DNA from: Mastigamoeba balamuthi
Lineage: Eukaryota; Evosea; Mastigamoebida; Mastigamoebidae
Assembly (NCBI GenBank): GCA_902651635.1
Contig: CACRSC010000011.1
Location: 756,012 to 820,011, forward strand
DNA length: 64,000 nt
Reading direction: 5' to 3'
Shown: one piece after another, positions 1-10,898 of the stretch
How the letters are laid out: each line of letters starts with the position of its first letter
How positions within the stretch are numbered: the stretch's first letter is position 1
Notes under the pieces: generated by a model
Database searches by the model: none
The model's input: only the letters and a program-made list of their open reading frames with translations
Told to the model about the DNA's origin: nothing
Translations under genes and position numbers: made by a program

Positions 1-462
1 ATCCCGTCTTCTCGTACGCCGACATCTGCGATCAACAGACGCGAACCCGCGCAAATTCCAATTCGAATTCGGGGCCAAATCAATCGCATGACGTCAGGGA
101 GTCGACAGGCGCGACCGCTCGGCTGGGCGGTGGTCCTCCCCTGGGCCCAATGGCGTTACCTGGAACGGTGTGAGGATGAAGAGGCTGTATGACGCCGAGT
201 CCGGCATCGACGTCGTCGCGTTCACGCGCCACGTCACCGCCCAGTTGTACTCGCGGGGCTCGAGCCGCGCGCGCACGAAGACCAGGGGCGAGCCGGACAC
301 GGCCGAGACGGTGACGCCAGACGCGTTGAACGAGCACTTGGACGCGGACCAGACGGGCTCGAGGTCGAGGCCCGGCGGCGCCCCGCAGGCCGCGCGGGCG
401 CACGCGAGGACGAGGGCCGCGGCGCGGAGCAGGTGCGCGAGGGGGCGGGGCGGGGAGGGCAT
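1..462 (-). CDS. Secreted or membrane protein, N-terminal part only
   Basis: Exon 1 runs from the ATG at 462 down to 160. A GTAACG donor follows a Gln codon, and the next acceptor (GATCGCAG) leaves an exon at 25-1 that continues off the window. The first about 28 residues are a signal peptide: PRPLAHLLRAAALVLACARA, then an Ala-Cys-Gly cut region. The rest of exon 1 is a beta-rich stretch with two possible N-glycosylation sites (NAS, NAT) and no domain I recognise. The gene is divergent from the Cys-rich membrane protein at 736, so the pair may share a promoter and a surface role. That link is inference. Only about 110 residues are visible, so function is unknown. Confidence 0.6.
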
Positions 463-735
463 GGGCGGTGTTGTGCAGGTCTGTTGCACAACCGGAGAGT
501 GAGTGTTACGGGAGTGAGACCTTGCGGATTCGTGAGAGATATTGGTACTGCAGATTTTCTCAGAATGCTGATGCGCAGATTTGGATCTGTGTGACGCGCG
601 ACCGCACGCACGGGTCCCCCGTTGCGGTCGCCTCGGCATCCGCGCTGTCGCGTTTGGTTGCGGGTGGGGCTTTCTTCTCGGGTCTGAGATTTTTGCCGGG
701 AAGGGAGCAGCGGTTATTGTTTGAGACTGCTCAAA

Positions 736-2836
736 ATGGGAGCAGCATTCGCTCACCGCGCAGCCTCTGCAGTAATTCTCGCTCTACTACGGTGCGCTGT
801 TGTGTCTGCGGTGTGCTATGATCGCAACGCCACCGGTACGGGCATTCCTTCTCCCGCAGGCGGGTGGGCAGCTGCGCACTTGCTGATGAGAAGGGCCGGC
901 AGGCTCTTACCACATCGAAAACGACGCTGGCTACGTCGAGTTGGCGACCAGGGTGAACGGGCCCAGTGCCCAGTGGCGCATCAGGAGCGCGTGCTTCATG
1001 GCGCGCTTTGACGGCGGCACCTCGGTGGTCAGCGTCAGCTTGTACCTCGATACCAATTCGAACTCGCGCCCCGGGATACGCTTTGCCCAGAGCTTCATCG
1101 GTTTCGAAGCACAGAACCATGCTCGCGCGTTCTTACAGACCCGCAGTGGCTACGTACGATAGAGGGTTCTTCTATGCCGACCTGTCGCAGTTCGACTTTG
1201 TCATCGACGTGCCGTCGGTGTGGCTGGGAATCAGGCAGGTGGGGATAGACCATGTGATCTACTGGTCGGATGAAACCTGGACAGGAAGAACACTATGGAG
1301 GACAATCACCCTCGAATGGAAGACACCACCAGCAGCCAGAGAGCTGATTGTGGTGGCCACAACTGTCAGTGGTATGTTTTATCGGTCTGCTTCCTTGCCT
1401 CTGTCCTGAGCGACTCGTTCTTTCAGAGTGTGTGAGATGTGCCCTGTGTGAAAAATCATCATGCCGCTCATGTATTCCGGGAAGTGAGCTCATCAATTCC
1501 AGCTGCGTGGAATGTGCCAACGGTACATGGAGCCCTGGTGGGTCTGGACTCTGCCAAGGTGAGCATGATAGACAGTGTTTCTGATCTCATACAGATGTTG
1601 CAGGTGTTAGCCCAGTGGAGCACTGCACCCTCTATAACAAGGGAACTGGTGCATGCCTCCGGTGTATGCCACAGTTCATCCTCGGTGATGATGGGAACTG
1701 TTCGGAGTGTCCAGCAGATTGTGTGCATTGCGAGGGATCTCATTCTTGCATTTGTTCGGAGGGCTATGAGTATAACAGCACAATTGAATCATGCCTAGCC
1801 TGCAGTGAAAACACATGGAGTACAGGAGGAAGATGTTATCGTATGTACCTCCTTCCTATTGCTGGGCATCTGCTGATCCGTATCAGATTGTATGAGATCA
1901 AACTGTTCAGTTTGTAATTCGACAAATGGACAATGTTCAGTCTGTGATCGCGCCTTTCAGATTGTGAAGGGTGAGTGCTCTCCCTGCTCATCAAGCAGCT
2001 GGAGCGATGGCAAAGAACCTTGCAAGGGTAAGTTGCCCCATTTTCACGTGACTTAAAAAGCAACAGAGGTCGATGGCTGTTATCGTCTATCAGTAAGTGA
2101 TGGGCTTTGTTTTGAGTGCAAGCCATCCTATGGATTGAACGGTGGAGAATGTCTCAATTGCAGTGGAAATTTGTGGTCCAATGGGACAACAGAGTGCCTT
2201 AGTATAAGTCCTTCTAGTTTATCATTATTGACACCTCTTCAGATGGAGATACTCAGAACTGTATTCTGTCCGATCACACCAATGGAACGTGTGTTACATG
2301 TGATGCTGGGTTCCTTCTCAGACATGGGATATGTGAGATAGATGTTGAAAGTGAGTCGCCCTTGAACAGCAGTGGCAGCACTATCAGGGCATCTGGGCAT
2401 GCTGCTCCTCGAATAAAGCTTCCTTTGGCTGTTTCTGGGGCATTCGTGGCGCTGCTGTTGCTTGCGACTACTAGCATTGTTGTTGGAGCTCGCATAAGGT
2501 AACTGAGGTTTGTTGTTCTGATATTTGACTAGTATCATCAGAATGTTGAGAAATCGTGCAACTATGAGAATGCTTGCTGTAACAAACCTTCCTGCACTGC
2601 CAATTGAACCTGAGAGTAAGGCTCCAGGCCGAGAAACATCAATTGTTCTACCGTTGGCACCCGGGGATACTGTTGGCCCAGCACACGTTGTGCCACTGAG
2701 CTGGATTGAGAGTAACTCAGAAGCTCTTGCACCGTCGAGTTGGCTTGTATCAGGGGAATCTGCGACTGGTTGTTTGTGTGCTTCGCATGAGACAGTAGAT
2801 TCAGTGACACTCGCTTTCTCAATGACATCAAAATAG
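736..2836 (+). CDS. Cys-rich type I membrane protein (furin/GF-receptor-like repeats)
   Basis: Nine exons: 736-835, 903-1100, 1147-1371, 1427-1558, 1595-1840, 1887-2027, 2067-2201, 2243-2498 and 2533-2836. They sum to 1737 nt, 578 aa. The protein has a signal peptide, a roughly 150-residue N-terminal domain without obvious homology, then repeated CxxC units (CVRCALCEKSSCRSC, CLRC, CSECPADCVHC, CLACSENTWS, CSVCDRAF, CLNCSGNLWSNG) of the furin-like growth-factor-receptor type. One hydrophobic helix (LAVSGAFVALLLLATTSIVV) follows, then a cytoplasmic tail of about 100 residues rich in Pro and Ser. This is the layout of protist surface receptors or variable coat proteins; no ligand can be inferred. 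Its introns are among the shortest in the window (34-67 nt). The ATG at 736 was chosen because the signal peptide starts there. Confidence 0.8.
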
Positions 2837-2904
2837 CAAGTATGAACAATCGCAATTGAATCTCAACCGAATCGTCTTTTTTCCCCGCATACCGCGCAGG
2901 AGCG

Positions 2905-3981
2905 ATGTCGAGACTGGACACTCTCATCGACCTGTTGAAGAAGGGAGAGACCCCTGCGGAGCAGGACGTGCACTGGCTGTGCGAGCTCGTGAAGGACCTG
3001 TCGTGGGAGGAGGGCAACGTGGTCCAGGTCCACCCGCCGGTTGTGATTGCGGGCGACGTCCACGGGCAGCTCGAGGACACCGTGAGGGCGGTACTCAAGA
3101 CCGGAGGGTGGCCGCCGCAGCAGCAGTGGCTCTTCCTGGGCGACATGGTCGACCGCGGGCACCACAGCCTCGAGACGGTGCTGCTGCTCTTTGCGCTCAA
3201 GGCGCGGTTCCCCGACAAAGTCACTCTGCTCCGCGGGAACCACGAGTCCCGAGCCATCACCCAGGTCGCGGCTCAATTGCCACCGGACCCGACCTGAACG
3301 CTGTCTCGCAGGTCTACGGGTTCTACGACGAGGTTGTGAAGAAGTACGGGAGGGCGAGCGCGTGGAGGTGGTGCACCGATGCCTTTGACATGCTCCCCAT
3401 CTCGGCTCTGGTCGGTGACAGCGTCTTCTGCGTCCACGGAGGCCTGAGCCCGACGATACCGACCCTCGACAGCATCCAGGCCATCGTGCGCAAGCGCGAA
3501 GTCCCCCTCGTACGATCCCCCGCGATGTCGATGAGCGTCAGGGCCTCACAGCGGACGTCTGTTTCAGGAGGGGTCCATGTGCGAGTTGCTATGGTCCGAC
3601 CCCGAGGACATCGACGGGTGGGCCGAGAGCCCCCGCGGTGCCGGCCTGCTCTACGGCGGCGACGTCGTGGCCCAGTGGAACCACATCAACAGGCTGGCGC
3701 TCGTCGCGCGCGCGCACCAGCTCGCGATGGCGGGCTACGAGTGGAAGTTCGGGCGGACGCTGATCACCGTGTGGTCCGCCCCCAACTACTGCTACCGCTG
3801 CGGCAACCCGGCCTCGGTGTTCTGCCTCGACGAGAACCTCGACTACGACATCCGCATCTTCGAGGCAGCGAGCAGAGAGGTGTTTCCTCCCCACTCGGTA
3901 GCACGCTCGCGCTCACCGCCTCCCTGGGCGACGCAGGGGCGGAGGGGATCGATTCGCACAACGCCTCTGTATTTCCTTTAG
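2905..3981 (+). CDS. PP2A/PP4/PP6-family Ser/Thr phosphatase catalytic subunit
   Basis: Four exons (2905-3264, 3312-3509, 3568-3879, 3937-3981) give 304 aa, the usual length for PP2A, PP4 and PP6 catalytic subunits (305-309). All metal-binding PPP motifs are present: [21 protein letters not shown], then HGGLSP and [11 protein letters not shown]. The C-terminus ends TTPLYFL, the carboxymethylated YFL tail of this subfamily. The stretch RTTPLYFL is closest to PP6, so PP6c is my preferred subtype, not a firm one. The third intron (57 nt, GTGTTT to CGCAG) is in frame. Reading through it would insert 19 residues before the tail, and no PPP family member has these, so I removed it. The enzyme dephosphorylates Ser/Thr in cytosol or nucleus with regulatory subunits. 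Confidence 0.92.
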
Positions 3982-4078
3982 CACAGAGAGTTGGTGGCAG
4001 GCAATTGATCACGACGGCGTTCTCATGGGCGATGCCGAGGTCCTGTGCTCCACACACACTCCGCCGGGGTTGGCTGGG

Positions 4079-5100
4079 TCACTTGGACCTGGGCTTGGCC
4101 GCCTTGGGGGAGGCTGCGGGGCGGGCAGGGCGGGCCGCGGGGTGCAGGCCGAGGGCGCCGAGGACGGCGCCGACAAGGGCCTCGAGCGGGTAGAAGAGGC
4201 AGAAGTTGTTGATGAGCTTGAGGTCGCCAAAGAGGATGTCGACAAAGTAGAGCGCCACGAGGGCCGCGTTGGCGGCCAGCGGGGTGACGGGGTGCGCGGC
4301 GCCCTGGGCGTAGATGACGCCCGCGGGGTCCATGACGACGTAGTAGGCGACGACGCTCCAGAGGACCGTGCGGAAGCCGGCCTCGGGCGCCAGGCCGCTC
4401 TTGGGGGGCAGGTCACCGCACGCGGACCTCACGAGCCACACGGCCCATCCGCCAGCGCGCACTGCGCCGTCGCGAGGTCAGGGACCGTGTGTGCGGGCTG
4501 AGGAGGTGAGGGGAGCTGCAGGCTGGGGGTGCGCAACTGAGGGAGACGGAGACGAAGATGGTGCCGAAGACCGAGTGCGGGAAGTGCGTGGCGCCAATGT
4601 AGAGCCACGACGCCATGCACGACGCGTTGAACACGGCCACCAGCGGCATCAGCACCGGCTGTGTGGAGGAGAGCGGGGGGGTAGCTGTGAGGACACCTTG
4701 CTATTGCAGGGGGACAGCAGGAGGGGGCTCGGGAGCGCACGAAGAGGAGGAGGGTGGCCCAGTAGAGGGGCTTGACGCGGACGACGAGCCAGGCGGCCAT
4801 GAGGAGCGGGACGATGAAGGGGTGCGAGATGGGGCTGCTGGTGGCGACGAGCCCGCACCACACGGCGGCCAGCAGCCCGCCGCCCGTGCACGCGAGGACC
4901 GAGAGGCAGAGGTCCGCGAGCCAGTGCCAGCCGCGGAACGAGTGCCGCATCAGCGCCATCGCCAGCAGCGCCCACGACGCGTGGAAGACGGGGTGCAGCG
5001 GCCGCTCGTGCAGCGTCGCCACGACCCCGGCCGCCTGCTGCGCCAGCGCGGGCCAGTCGGCCGCCTGGGCCTGGTGCAGAATCGCGGTGACCTGGTCCAT
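4079..5100 (-). CDS. Multi-pass membrane protein, TRIC-type cation channel candidate
   Basis: Exons 5100-4741, 4658-4538 and 4461-4079 join to 864 nt, 287 aa. Length and topology (about seven hydrophobic segments) fit the trimeric intracellular cation (TRIC/TMEM38) channels of ER membranes. Points of likeness are the glycine-rich CTGGGLLAAVW segment early in the protein, where TRIC has FGGG, and a later block containing GTIF before a charged loop and a further helix pair. The diagnostic TRIC Lys/Arg phospholipid motif is not clear to me, so this stays a candidate. Intron 2 uses a GTTGCG donor. The C-terminal tail is short and basic (ASPKAAKPRSK). If TRIC is right, the protein would pass K+ as counter-ion during ER Ca2+ release. 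Otherwise it is an unknown membrane protein. Confidence 0.5.
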
Positions 5101-5343
5101 GAGCTCGGTCGTCGGCTTGCGAGGGTGCTTTTAGGGTTTGGGGGTTGTGGGCCCGTAGATAGAGATCACCCGCTCTGACTCATTTCCCCCTGCGTGGTGG
5201 GGGTATGCTGAATCTAGAGAAGATTGTTCAACTGCTTGCAGGGCGGGCGGGCGCTCCGTTCGATGCCTCGATGCAATACCCGTGGGCTGGGGGCGTGGCC
5301 GCCGTGCGTTGACTGGAGATCGGCGATATTTGGGGAAGGTACC

Positions 5344-5377
5344 CAAATCTCGTAGAGATTTTTGCAGCAGAGATTTG
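5344..5377. promoter_or_regulatory. Inverted AGAT motif just upstream of CLPTM1 start
   Basis: CAAATCTC at 5344-5351 and GAGATTTG at 5370-5377 are perfect inverted arms, 7 bp before the ATG at 5385. Similar motifs lie before several other starts here (for example 16952-16982 and 53887-53902). A transcription-factor or core-promoter role is inference. Confidence 0.35.
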
Positions 5378-5384
5378 TGTTGAG

Positions 5385-7359
5385 ATGACAGCCACGTGGT
5401 TCGTACTGGCGCTGCTCGGTTGGTGCGCGGCCGCGCAGGCCGGCGGCGACGCAGCCGTCTACAGGAGCTCCCTCGAGCGCGGGGAGCAGCTGGAGATCGA
5501 CGCGCGCATGTGCAGCGGCCGCAACCACAACTACTGCGACGAGCCCACAGTCTCCCTGTGGACCGGCACCGCCAACAACAGCACGCCAGACGCCTCCGCT
5601 TCTCCCGCCGCTTTTCTGACGGGTTACGCCGCGTACCTACCCCCCTGGCGCCGGGTGGCAGACGCTGGGCCTGAGGAGGAGCTTACGAAGGAGATCGAGA
5701 TCCCGGTGCCCGAGGCTGCCAAGCGCAACAAGACCATGTGGCTCCACATAACCGTCAAGAACAAGGCGTACGCCCCTCTGATTCTCCTTTTTCCCCCTGG
5801 GGTGTATCTTCCAGATTCCTGGTTCTTTTTCCCGAAAGGAATCTATCGCTGACCTGCGGGTTCCAGAGGGGTCACGGTGAGGGGTGCTGGGAGGCTGACG
5901 CACTACGCGTACCAGAGGTACCCCCTGCGCTACCTGCTGAGGGACCCCGTGCCCGTGTACAACTACACGAACCGCCCCGTGGTGCTGTACTGGAAGCCCA
6001 AGATCGAGGTCTACATGATGGCAGGCGCCGAGCAGTACAACGGCAGCGCCGACGTCCCCGAGGAGATCCGCGGGTACGTCACGGGCCACGCCGGCAACGT
6101 CTACAACCCGCTCGTCTTTGTCAGCGACCTCGGGTTCAGCACGAGCGACCTCATCTGGGTCAACTCCGACGTCAAGACCCTCCCCCTCAGTAAGGAGATT
6201 CCCCTCCCGCAGTGGATTTTTCCTTGGCCAGATTCTTCTGGGTCTGTTTCCAAGAATCTGGGTTCGGATAGTTGTATCTAATGCTGTGCTGGGAACAGAG
6301 ATTATGTGGAAGCCAACGAGCGGCGCGAAGCTCGGGTGGCTGGTCGCGGTGCAGCAGTCGATCAAAATGCAGGAGTCGTGGGGCGCCGGCGACAAGGAGT
6401 CCGATGATGTCAAGCGCATTTTCGTCGAGATGCCCAAGGCCGTCATCTGGCTCGTCGTCTTCGTCGCCGTCGTCCACATCGTCTGCGACCTCCTTGCCCT
6501 CAAGAACGACGTGCGTCCCCCTTGCGTGTTTCATTCCCTGGGTCTGAATCTTCCTGCCTGCGATTCAGGTCTCTTTCTGGATCCGCAGGAAGGGCAACAT
6601 GGAGGGCATCAGCGTGCGCGCTGTCGTCATGAACGCTGCCATGAGGTCGGTCATCTTCTTCTACCTGATGGACAACGACTCGTCGCTGCTCGTGCTGGTC
6701 CCCATGGGCATGAGCGTCGCCATCGAGGCCTGGAAGCTCACGAGGGTCTACAGGCTGGGCCTGGGCGCCAGGGGCACCCTCCTCTGGTTCATCCCGCGCC
6801 CCGTGCAGAAGGGAGCCTACGCCCAGAGCTCCACGAGCGAGTTTGACGCGCAGGCGTTCAAGTTCCTCAACTACGTGCTGATCCCCAGCGTCGTCGTCTA
6901 CGCGATGTACTCGCTCGTCTACGTCAAGCAGCGCGGGTGGTACTCGTGGGCCCTCGGCTCCCTCGCGAGCTTCACCTACGCGTGCGGGTTCGCCATGATG
7001 ACGCCGCAGCTCTTCATCAACTACAAGCTCAAGACGGTGGCCAACCTCCCCTGGAGGGCCCTCGTGTACCGCGCCGCCAGCACCTTCATCGACGACCTCT
7101 TCGCCTGGTACGCGTCTCCCGCACATGCCACTTGCCCTCTGGCCTGCCCCTCTCTGACGGCTGCTGTAGGATCATCAAGATGCCGACGATGCACAGGGTC
7201 AGCTGCCTGAGGGACGACGTGGTCTTCCTCATCTACCTGTACCAGCGCCACATCTACCCGACCGACGCCAGCAGGCACGGAGACGACGACAGCCACGCCC
7301 ACGTCGACACCGCTGCCACCGCCAACGCCGACGCTGACGCTGAGAAGAAGACCCAATAG
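5385..7359 (+). CDS. CLPTM1: CLPTM1-family membrane protein
   Basis: Five exons (5385-5767, 5867-6189, 6299-6510, 6569-7107, 7170-7359) give 548 aa. A signal peptide leads a lumenal domain, followed by at least five transmembrane helices. Signature CLPTM1 blocks are present: a WYSWALGS stretch, then MTPQLFINYKLKTVANLPWR, then FIDDLFAW, then the CLRDDVVFLIYLYQRHIY block near the C-terminus. CLPTM1 and its relatives act in ER/Golgi membranes, with roles in receptor trafficking and, for CLPTM1L, glucosaminyl-phosphatidylinositol scrambling. Which role applies here cannot be told. The C-terminal tail after the last motif is Asp/Ala/Thr-rich. Introns 1 and 2 each contain a perfect hairpin built on AGATTC. 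Confidence 0.93.
5813..5844. repeat. Intron hairpin, AGATTCCT arms
   Basis: Perfect 8-bp inverted repeat (5813-5820 and 5837-5844) inside CLPTM1 intron 1 (5768-5866). Confidence 0.6.
6228..6261. repeat. Intron hairpin, CCAGATTCTT arms
   Basis: Perfect 10-bp inverted repeat (6228-6237 and 6252-6261, 14-nt loop) inside CLPTM1 intron 2 (6190-6298). Confidence 0.65.
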
Positions 7360-7441
7360 AAGCCGCCCGCTCGGAGAGCGCCCTCGCCGACTTGTCACAC
7401 GACGGGAATCCTATAGATTAGTAGCGTGTGGTCGCGCGTGC

Positions 7442-9148
7442 TCACACGCGTAGCGGTAGAGGTGTCTCCTCAGACGACCTGCCGGAGATGGGCACGATGC
7501 TCGCGTAGGCTGCCCGCACGCCGAGTGCGACAGCCCGCGCGGCAGCCAGCGCGCACTGCGAGGGGCACCCGTGGTGCGTGCCGCAGCACAGTGCAGAGGA
7601 GGACTCGGCAGCACGTCTTGTGTGCTCCTCGAGGTCCTCGCGCAGGCGCCGGCTCTCGTGCGTGTCCCACCGCAGGTCGCTGGGCTCCACGACAAAGAAC
7701 GACGGGGCCCACCTGGCCTGCGAGTCGCCCGCGGCCTCCTCGCATTCCAGCAGCTCTTTTGACAGCCGCTCCCCGTCCTTGCGAGTCGCAGAGGTGTGAG
7801 AGCGCACGAGGGCACAGAAGAGAGCGGTGACGGGTACCGCGGATGGGGCAATGAGGCAGTTGGGGCCACCCGTCAAGGCGCGCATCGTCTCGAAGAGCTG
7901 CGCGCACTGGCGGCTGTCGCTGGGGTCCGGCATCTGCTGGCACATCATCGAGACCTCGCCCCGGTGCAGCAGGAACGAGCACACGGCAATCTCGGACCCT
8001 CGCAGCGCAGCAGCGAACAGCACCTTCTGCTCCGCCTCGCCCTCTGGTTTTGGGCGCCTCGCATGAGAAGGGCCGAGAGGAGGCAAACGCAACGGCACGC
8101 GGGCAGGAGCAGGGCTGGGGTCCTCAGCACGGGGGCGCAGATGCCCTCGCTGAGCCTGGGGTGCGAGTCGCCCGTCCAGCACCTCCTGACGACCCTGGCG
8201 ACGGCCCGCGCGCGGGACAGCGCGCAGTGGAACATGGGGTCCCGCTGGCCGTGGTACGCGCAGACGTCGCGCAGAGAGAACTTCATCTCCTCCTCGAGCA
8301 TCTCCTCGAACGGCGGCGTGCGCCTGCGCGACCCGGGCGGCCCGGACGTCCCCTCGAACGCCGCCACCGTGGCGACCTCGCGCAGCATGTGGATGAAGAA
8401 GGGCACCCTGCGCCCAAAGAACGCACTGCCCGTCCACGTGCGCGTCAGACAAGTCGTTCCCTTGGGCTGGGGACAACTGACAACTGGCACCGTGCAGTGC
8501 AGCACACAGCACAGCACGGGGGCAACAATGACGCCATTTCACAGGAGCCTCGGGCGGGCACTCCCCCCCTTCCCCCTTTGACGGTGCTTCGGAAGCACAA
8601 AGGCACCAGACCGAAGCGACGGGAAGGGGAGTGGGGGGGAGGCAGAGCGAGCGAAAGGCAGCAGGGCGGGTGGCCCACCTGTTCCTCAGGGCGCTGAACA
8701 GCTCGCGCGACGTCTCCGACGTGACGACGGCCGTCGGGTAGTCCTCGAAGAAGCGCCTGAGGCGGTCGGCCACGTCCACCGGCAGCAGCCACGCCTCTGG
8801 CGCCTGCGCGGGCGAGGCCAGCCCGTGCCTGTACTGCTCCGCCCTCCCCACGCGCTCCCCCCGCATGAACCTGCGCTGCCCCGCGTGGGCTGCGAGCGAG
8901 GGGCGAGGGAGGGGGCTCAGGGGGGAGTGAGGGGCGCCGCACGCGTGGAAGACGCTGAGCTCGGAGGAGTCGAGGGGGACCGAGGGGCTGAGGGTCAGGA
9001 CCGAGACGGCGATCTCGACGGGGGCGTTGGGGCGGGCGAGCTCGACCGAGATGGCGGCGACGGTGCCCTTGAAGCACACCTGCGGCGGCGAGAACAGCGT
9101 GGGGTACGGGTCCCTCCCGTGCCTCCGCGGCGGGCTGTGCTTGGACAT
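7442..9148 (-). CDS. Unknown protein, 437 aa
   Basis: Exons 9148-8943, 8870-8679, 8407-8094 and 8043-7442 sum to 1314 nt, an exact multiple of three. No domain is recognised. The N-terminal about 70 residues look beta-rich (VCFKGTVAAISVELARP). The middle is helical and charged (RLRRFFEDYPTAVVTSETS; FEEMLEEEMKFSLRDVCAY). The C-terminal 200 residues are rich in Cys, Ser and Ala. Intron 2 is long for this region (271 nt). The gene is convergent with CLPTM1, with only about 80 bp between the stops, and divergent from PSF3. The clean frame-preserving structure argues for a real gene rather than a GC-driven open frame. Confidence 0.6.
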   Translation of the reverse strand: MSKHSPPRRHGRDPYPTLFSPPQVCFKGTVAAISVELARPNAPVEIAVSVLTLSPSVPLDSSELSVFHACGAPHSPLSPLPRPSLAAHAGQRRFMRGERVGRAEQYRHGLASPAQAPEAWLLPVDVADRLRRFFEDYPTAVVTSETSRELFSALRNRWATRPAAFRSLCLPPTPLPVASVWCLCASEAPSKGEGGECPPEAPVKWRHCCPRAVLCAALHGASCQLSPAQGNDLSDAHVDGQCVLWAQGALLHPHAARGRHGGGVRGDVRAARVAQAHAAVRGDARGGDEVLSARRLRVPRPAGPHVPLRAVPRAGRRQGRQEVLDGRLAPQAQRGHLRPRAEDPSPAPARVPLRLPPLGPSHARRPKPEGEAEQKVLFAAALRGSEIAVCSFLLHRGEVSMMCQQMPDPSDSRQCAQLFETMRALTGGPNCLIAPSAVPVTALFCALVRSHTSATRKDGERLSKELLECEEAAGDSQARWAPSFFVVEPSDLRWDTHESRRLREDLEEHTRRAAESSSALCCGTHHGCPSQCALAAARAVALGVRAAYASIVPISGRSSEETPLPLRV

Positions 9149-9452
9149 GCCGGGTTGCGTTGGGGGGACGAGTCAGTCAGAGCCGACAGGTCACGGCGGG
9201 GTCTCTCTCTCCCTTCCCCCCTCGGCGAATCTTCTCGGCGGAGATATCGGCGGCTGGGCAGTGGGCGGTGCTGCCGGGCCTGCCTCGGCTGTTCGGTCGG
9301 GAGCTGCACACACGGCAGAGTGCGGGGGGTGGTGGGGCGGTATTGCCGGGACGTCGTGGGGTGTGTTTGATTGGCGGGGGAGAATCTCCGAAAAAATCTG
9401 GCCGAGTATCTGTGGAACCAACAATTAAACGCGGAGGGGGCGCGCGGGCGAA
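9149..9452. other. Divergent intergenic region
   Basis: Some 304 bp between two ATGs pointing outward. It contains GAATCTCC followed closely by AAAAAATCTGG and GTATCTGTGG, the AGAT-type motifs also found upstream of other genes here. No coding sequence seen. Confidence 0.4.
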
Positions 9453-10338
9453 ATGGACCACCAGTACAACGACCCCGACGACGTCCTCTCGGACGAGACT
9501 ATGGTGCCCGTCACGTTCAACCGCGAGTGCAGCCGCCTGGGCTTCATCGGTCCGTGTCCCAGCCCAAGCCCAGCCAGTCAAGCCCACGGACCGGGTTTTC
9601 CCGCCAAAAATTGCTCCAGCGGTTCTCACGCGGTGGGGCCCGCTGACCCGCACAGGAAACAGCTCGCACGGCACGTCGGACGTGGCACCCGGCACACGGA
9701 TGCAAGTCCCGCTGTGGCTGGCGAGCGCACTCGCTGCCAACGGCATCGTCACGATTCACCAGCCCGCGGTCCGCGCAGCCCAGAATCAGAAAAATCATGA
9801 TTTCTGTAAGATCTTACTGACAGATCTTTGCCCGCGGCACCCACCCCTCCAGCACTACGGGGCGAGGCTCAGAGGCATGCTCACAGCGGACCCTTGCGCG
9901 CTGGACCTCGGCACCGTGCCGTACTTCTACGAGGTGGGGTCCCGCCTCGCCGAGCTCACAGGTCTCCCAGTTCCATAATATCTTTGGAATATCTGCCGTA
10001 TGTTCTCACGCGTCATGGGCGCACACAAAAAAACCGCAGCCGACTCGGAGCTCGGGAGAATACTGGTGACGTCGATCCTGTCGAGGTCCAAGCGCATCCT
10101 GGACCGCTCGCAGAACGCCCGCGACGAGGACCCCTCGGACTACACGGCCACGCTGACGAGCACCGAGCGCGCCCTCTTCGGCTCGAGCTACCAGGGCGCG
10201 CGCGAGTACGACGCCTGGCGCGCACGCGAGCCCCTGCGCATCGCCCGCAGCTCCCTGATACCGCAGTCGGCCAACAAGAGGCCGCTGGAGGAGAGCGGCG
10301 CGAGCTCCGAGGCCCCCTCGAAGCAGCAGAGGCGCTGA
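9453..10338 (+). CDS. PSF3: GINS complex subunit PSF3
   Basis: Exons 9453-9549, 9656-9768, 9853-9961 and 10040-10338 give 205 aa, against 216 in human GINS3. The order of features matches PSF3: an acidic start with DDVLSDETMVPVTF, then RLGFIG, the MQVPLWLASALAANG block (VPLWLA in other species), the ADP/PHFY-like region (TADPCALDLGTVPYFY), and the C-terminal helix FTS-like block ILDRSQNARDEDPSDYTATL. PSF3 is part of GINS, which joins Cdc45 and MCM2-7 in the replicative helicase, so the product is nuclear. Introns 1 and 2 use GTCCGT/GTCCGC donors. Intron 2 carries two 12-bp palindromes. The Lys/Arg-rich tail (NKRPLEE, SKQQRR) could help nuclear import. Confidence 0.9.
9792..9817. repeat. Two adjacent 12-bp palindromes in PSF3 intron 2
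   Basis: AAATCATGATTT at 9792-9803 and GTAAGATCTTAC at 9806-9817 are both perfect palindromes, followed by CAGATCTTTG. They lie in the middle of the 84-nt intron. Confidence 0.6.
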
Positions 10339-10898
10339 ACGGCTGAGACCCGGTTGAAGCGGCCCCGTCGAGTGCGAAAAACCGTGTGGGTTACAGAACC
10401 GCCCAAAGACTGCATTTTTGTTACCGCATGTATGTTAACTGATTTACACCGATCGTCCGGAAGGGAGGGTGGTGGTGACGTGTTTGTCTGGTCAGAGGGG
10501 AAGGGGGCGGAGAGCGGCTCGCACGCTCACCGAACGCGACAAATAACCGTTTGGAGGCCCGGCAGTTGGCCAACTCCGGTTCCATCACCAGATACCCGCT
10601 GTCTTGCGGTGGTCTTGTGGTGGGAGTGGCTGTGCTGCGCCACGGTTTCTGCGGTTTTTGGTCTGCCCGCGTCTCCCACGCTCTTTTCGCATCGTGGGGG
10701 GGTGCGTTGTGCTGCTGCGCTGCGTGAGCCCTGTCAGCTGCATGGGGTGTCGTTCACTTAAAGTCTGAAACCCAACGGGGATCTTTTTTCGCGACGCCCT
10801 CGCCTTTCTGTTTTTTTATTCCCTGCTCGACGTGTGTCACAAGAGACGCGCACCGGAGCGCTCGAGGAACCCGCCCGGGGAGACAGCAGATAATTCGG
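10339..10898. other. Intergenic region before the Ras gene
   Basis: About 560 bp between the PSF3 stop and the Ras ATG. The overlapping open frames on both strands are low-complexity and do not continue into either gene. No RNA gene or repeat seen. Confidence 0.4.
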
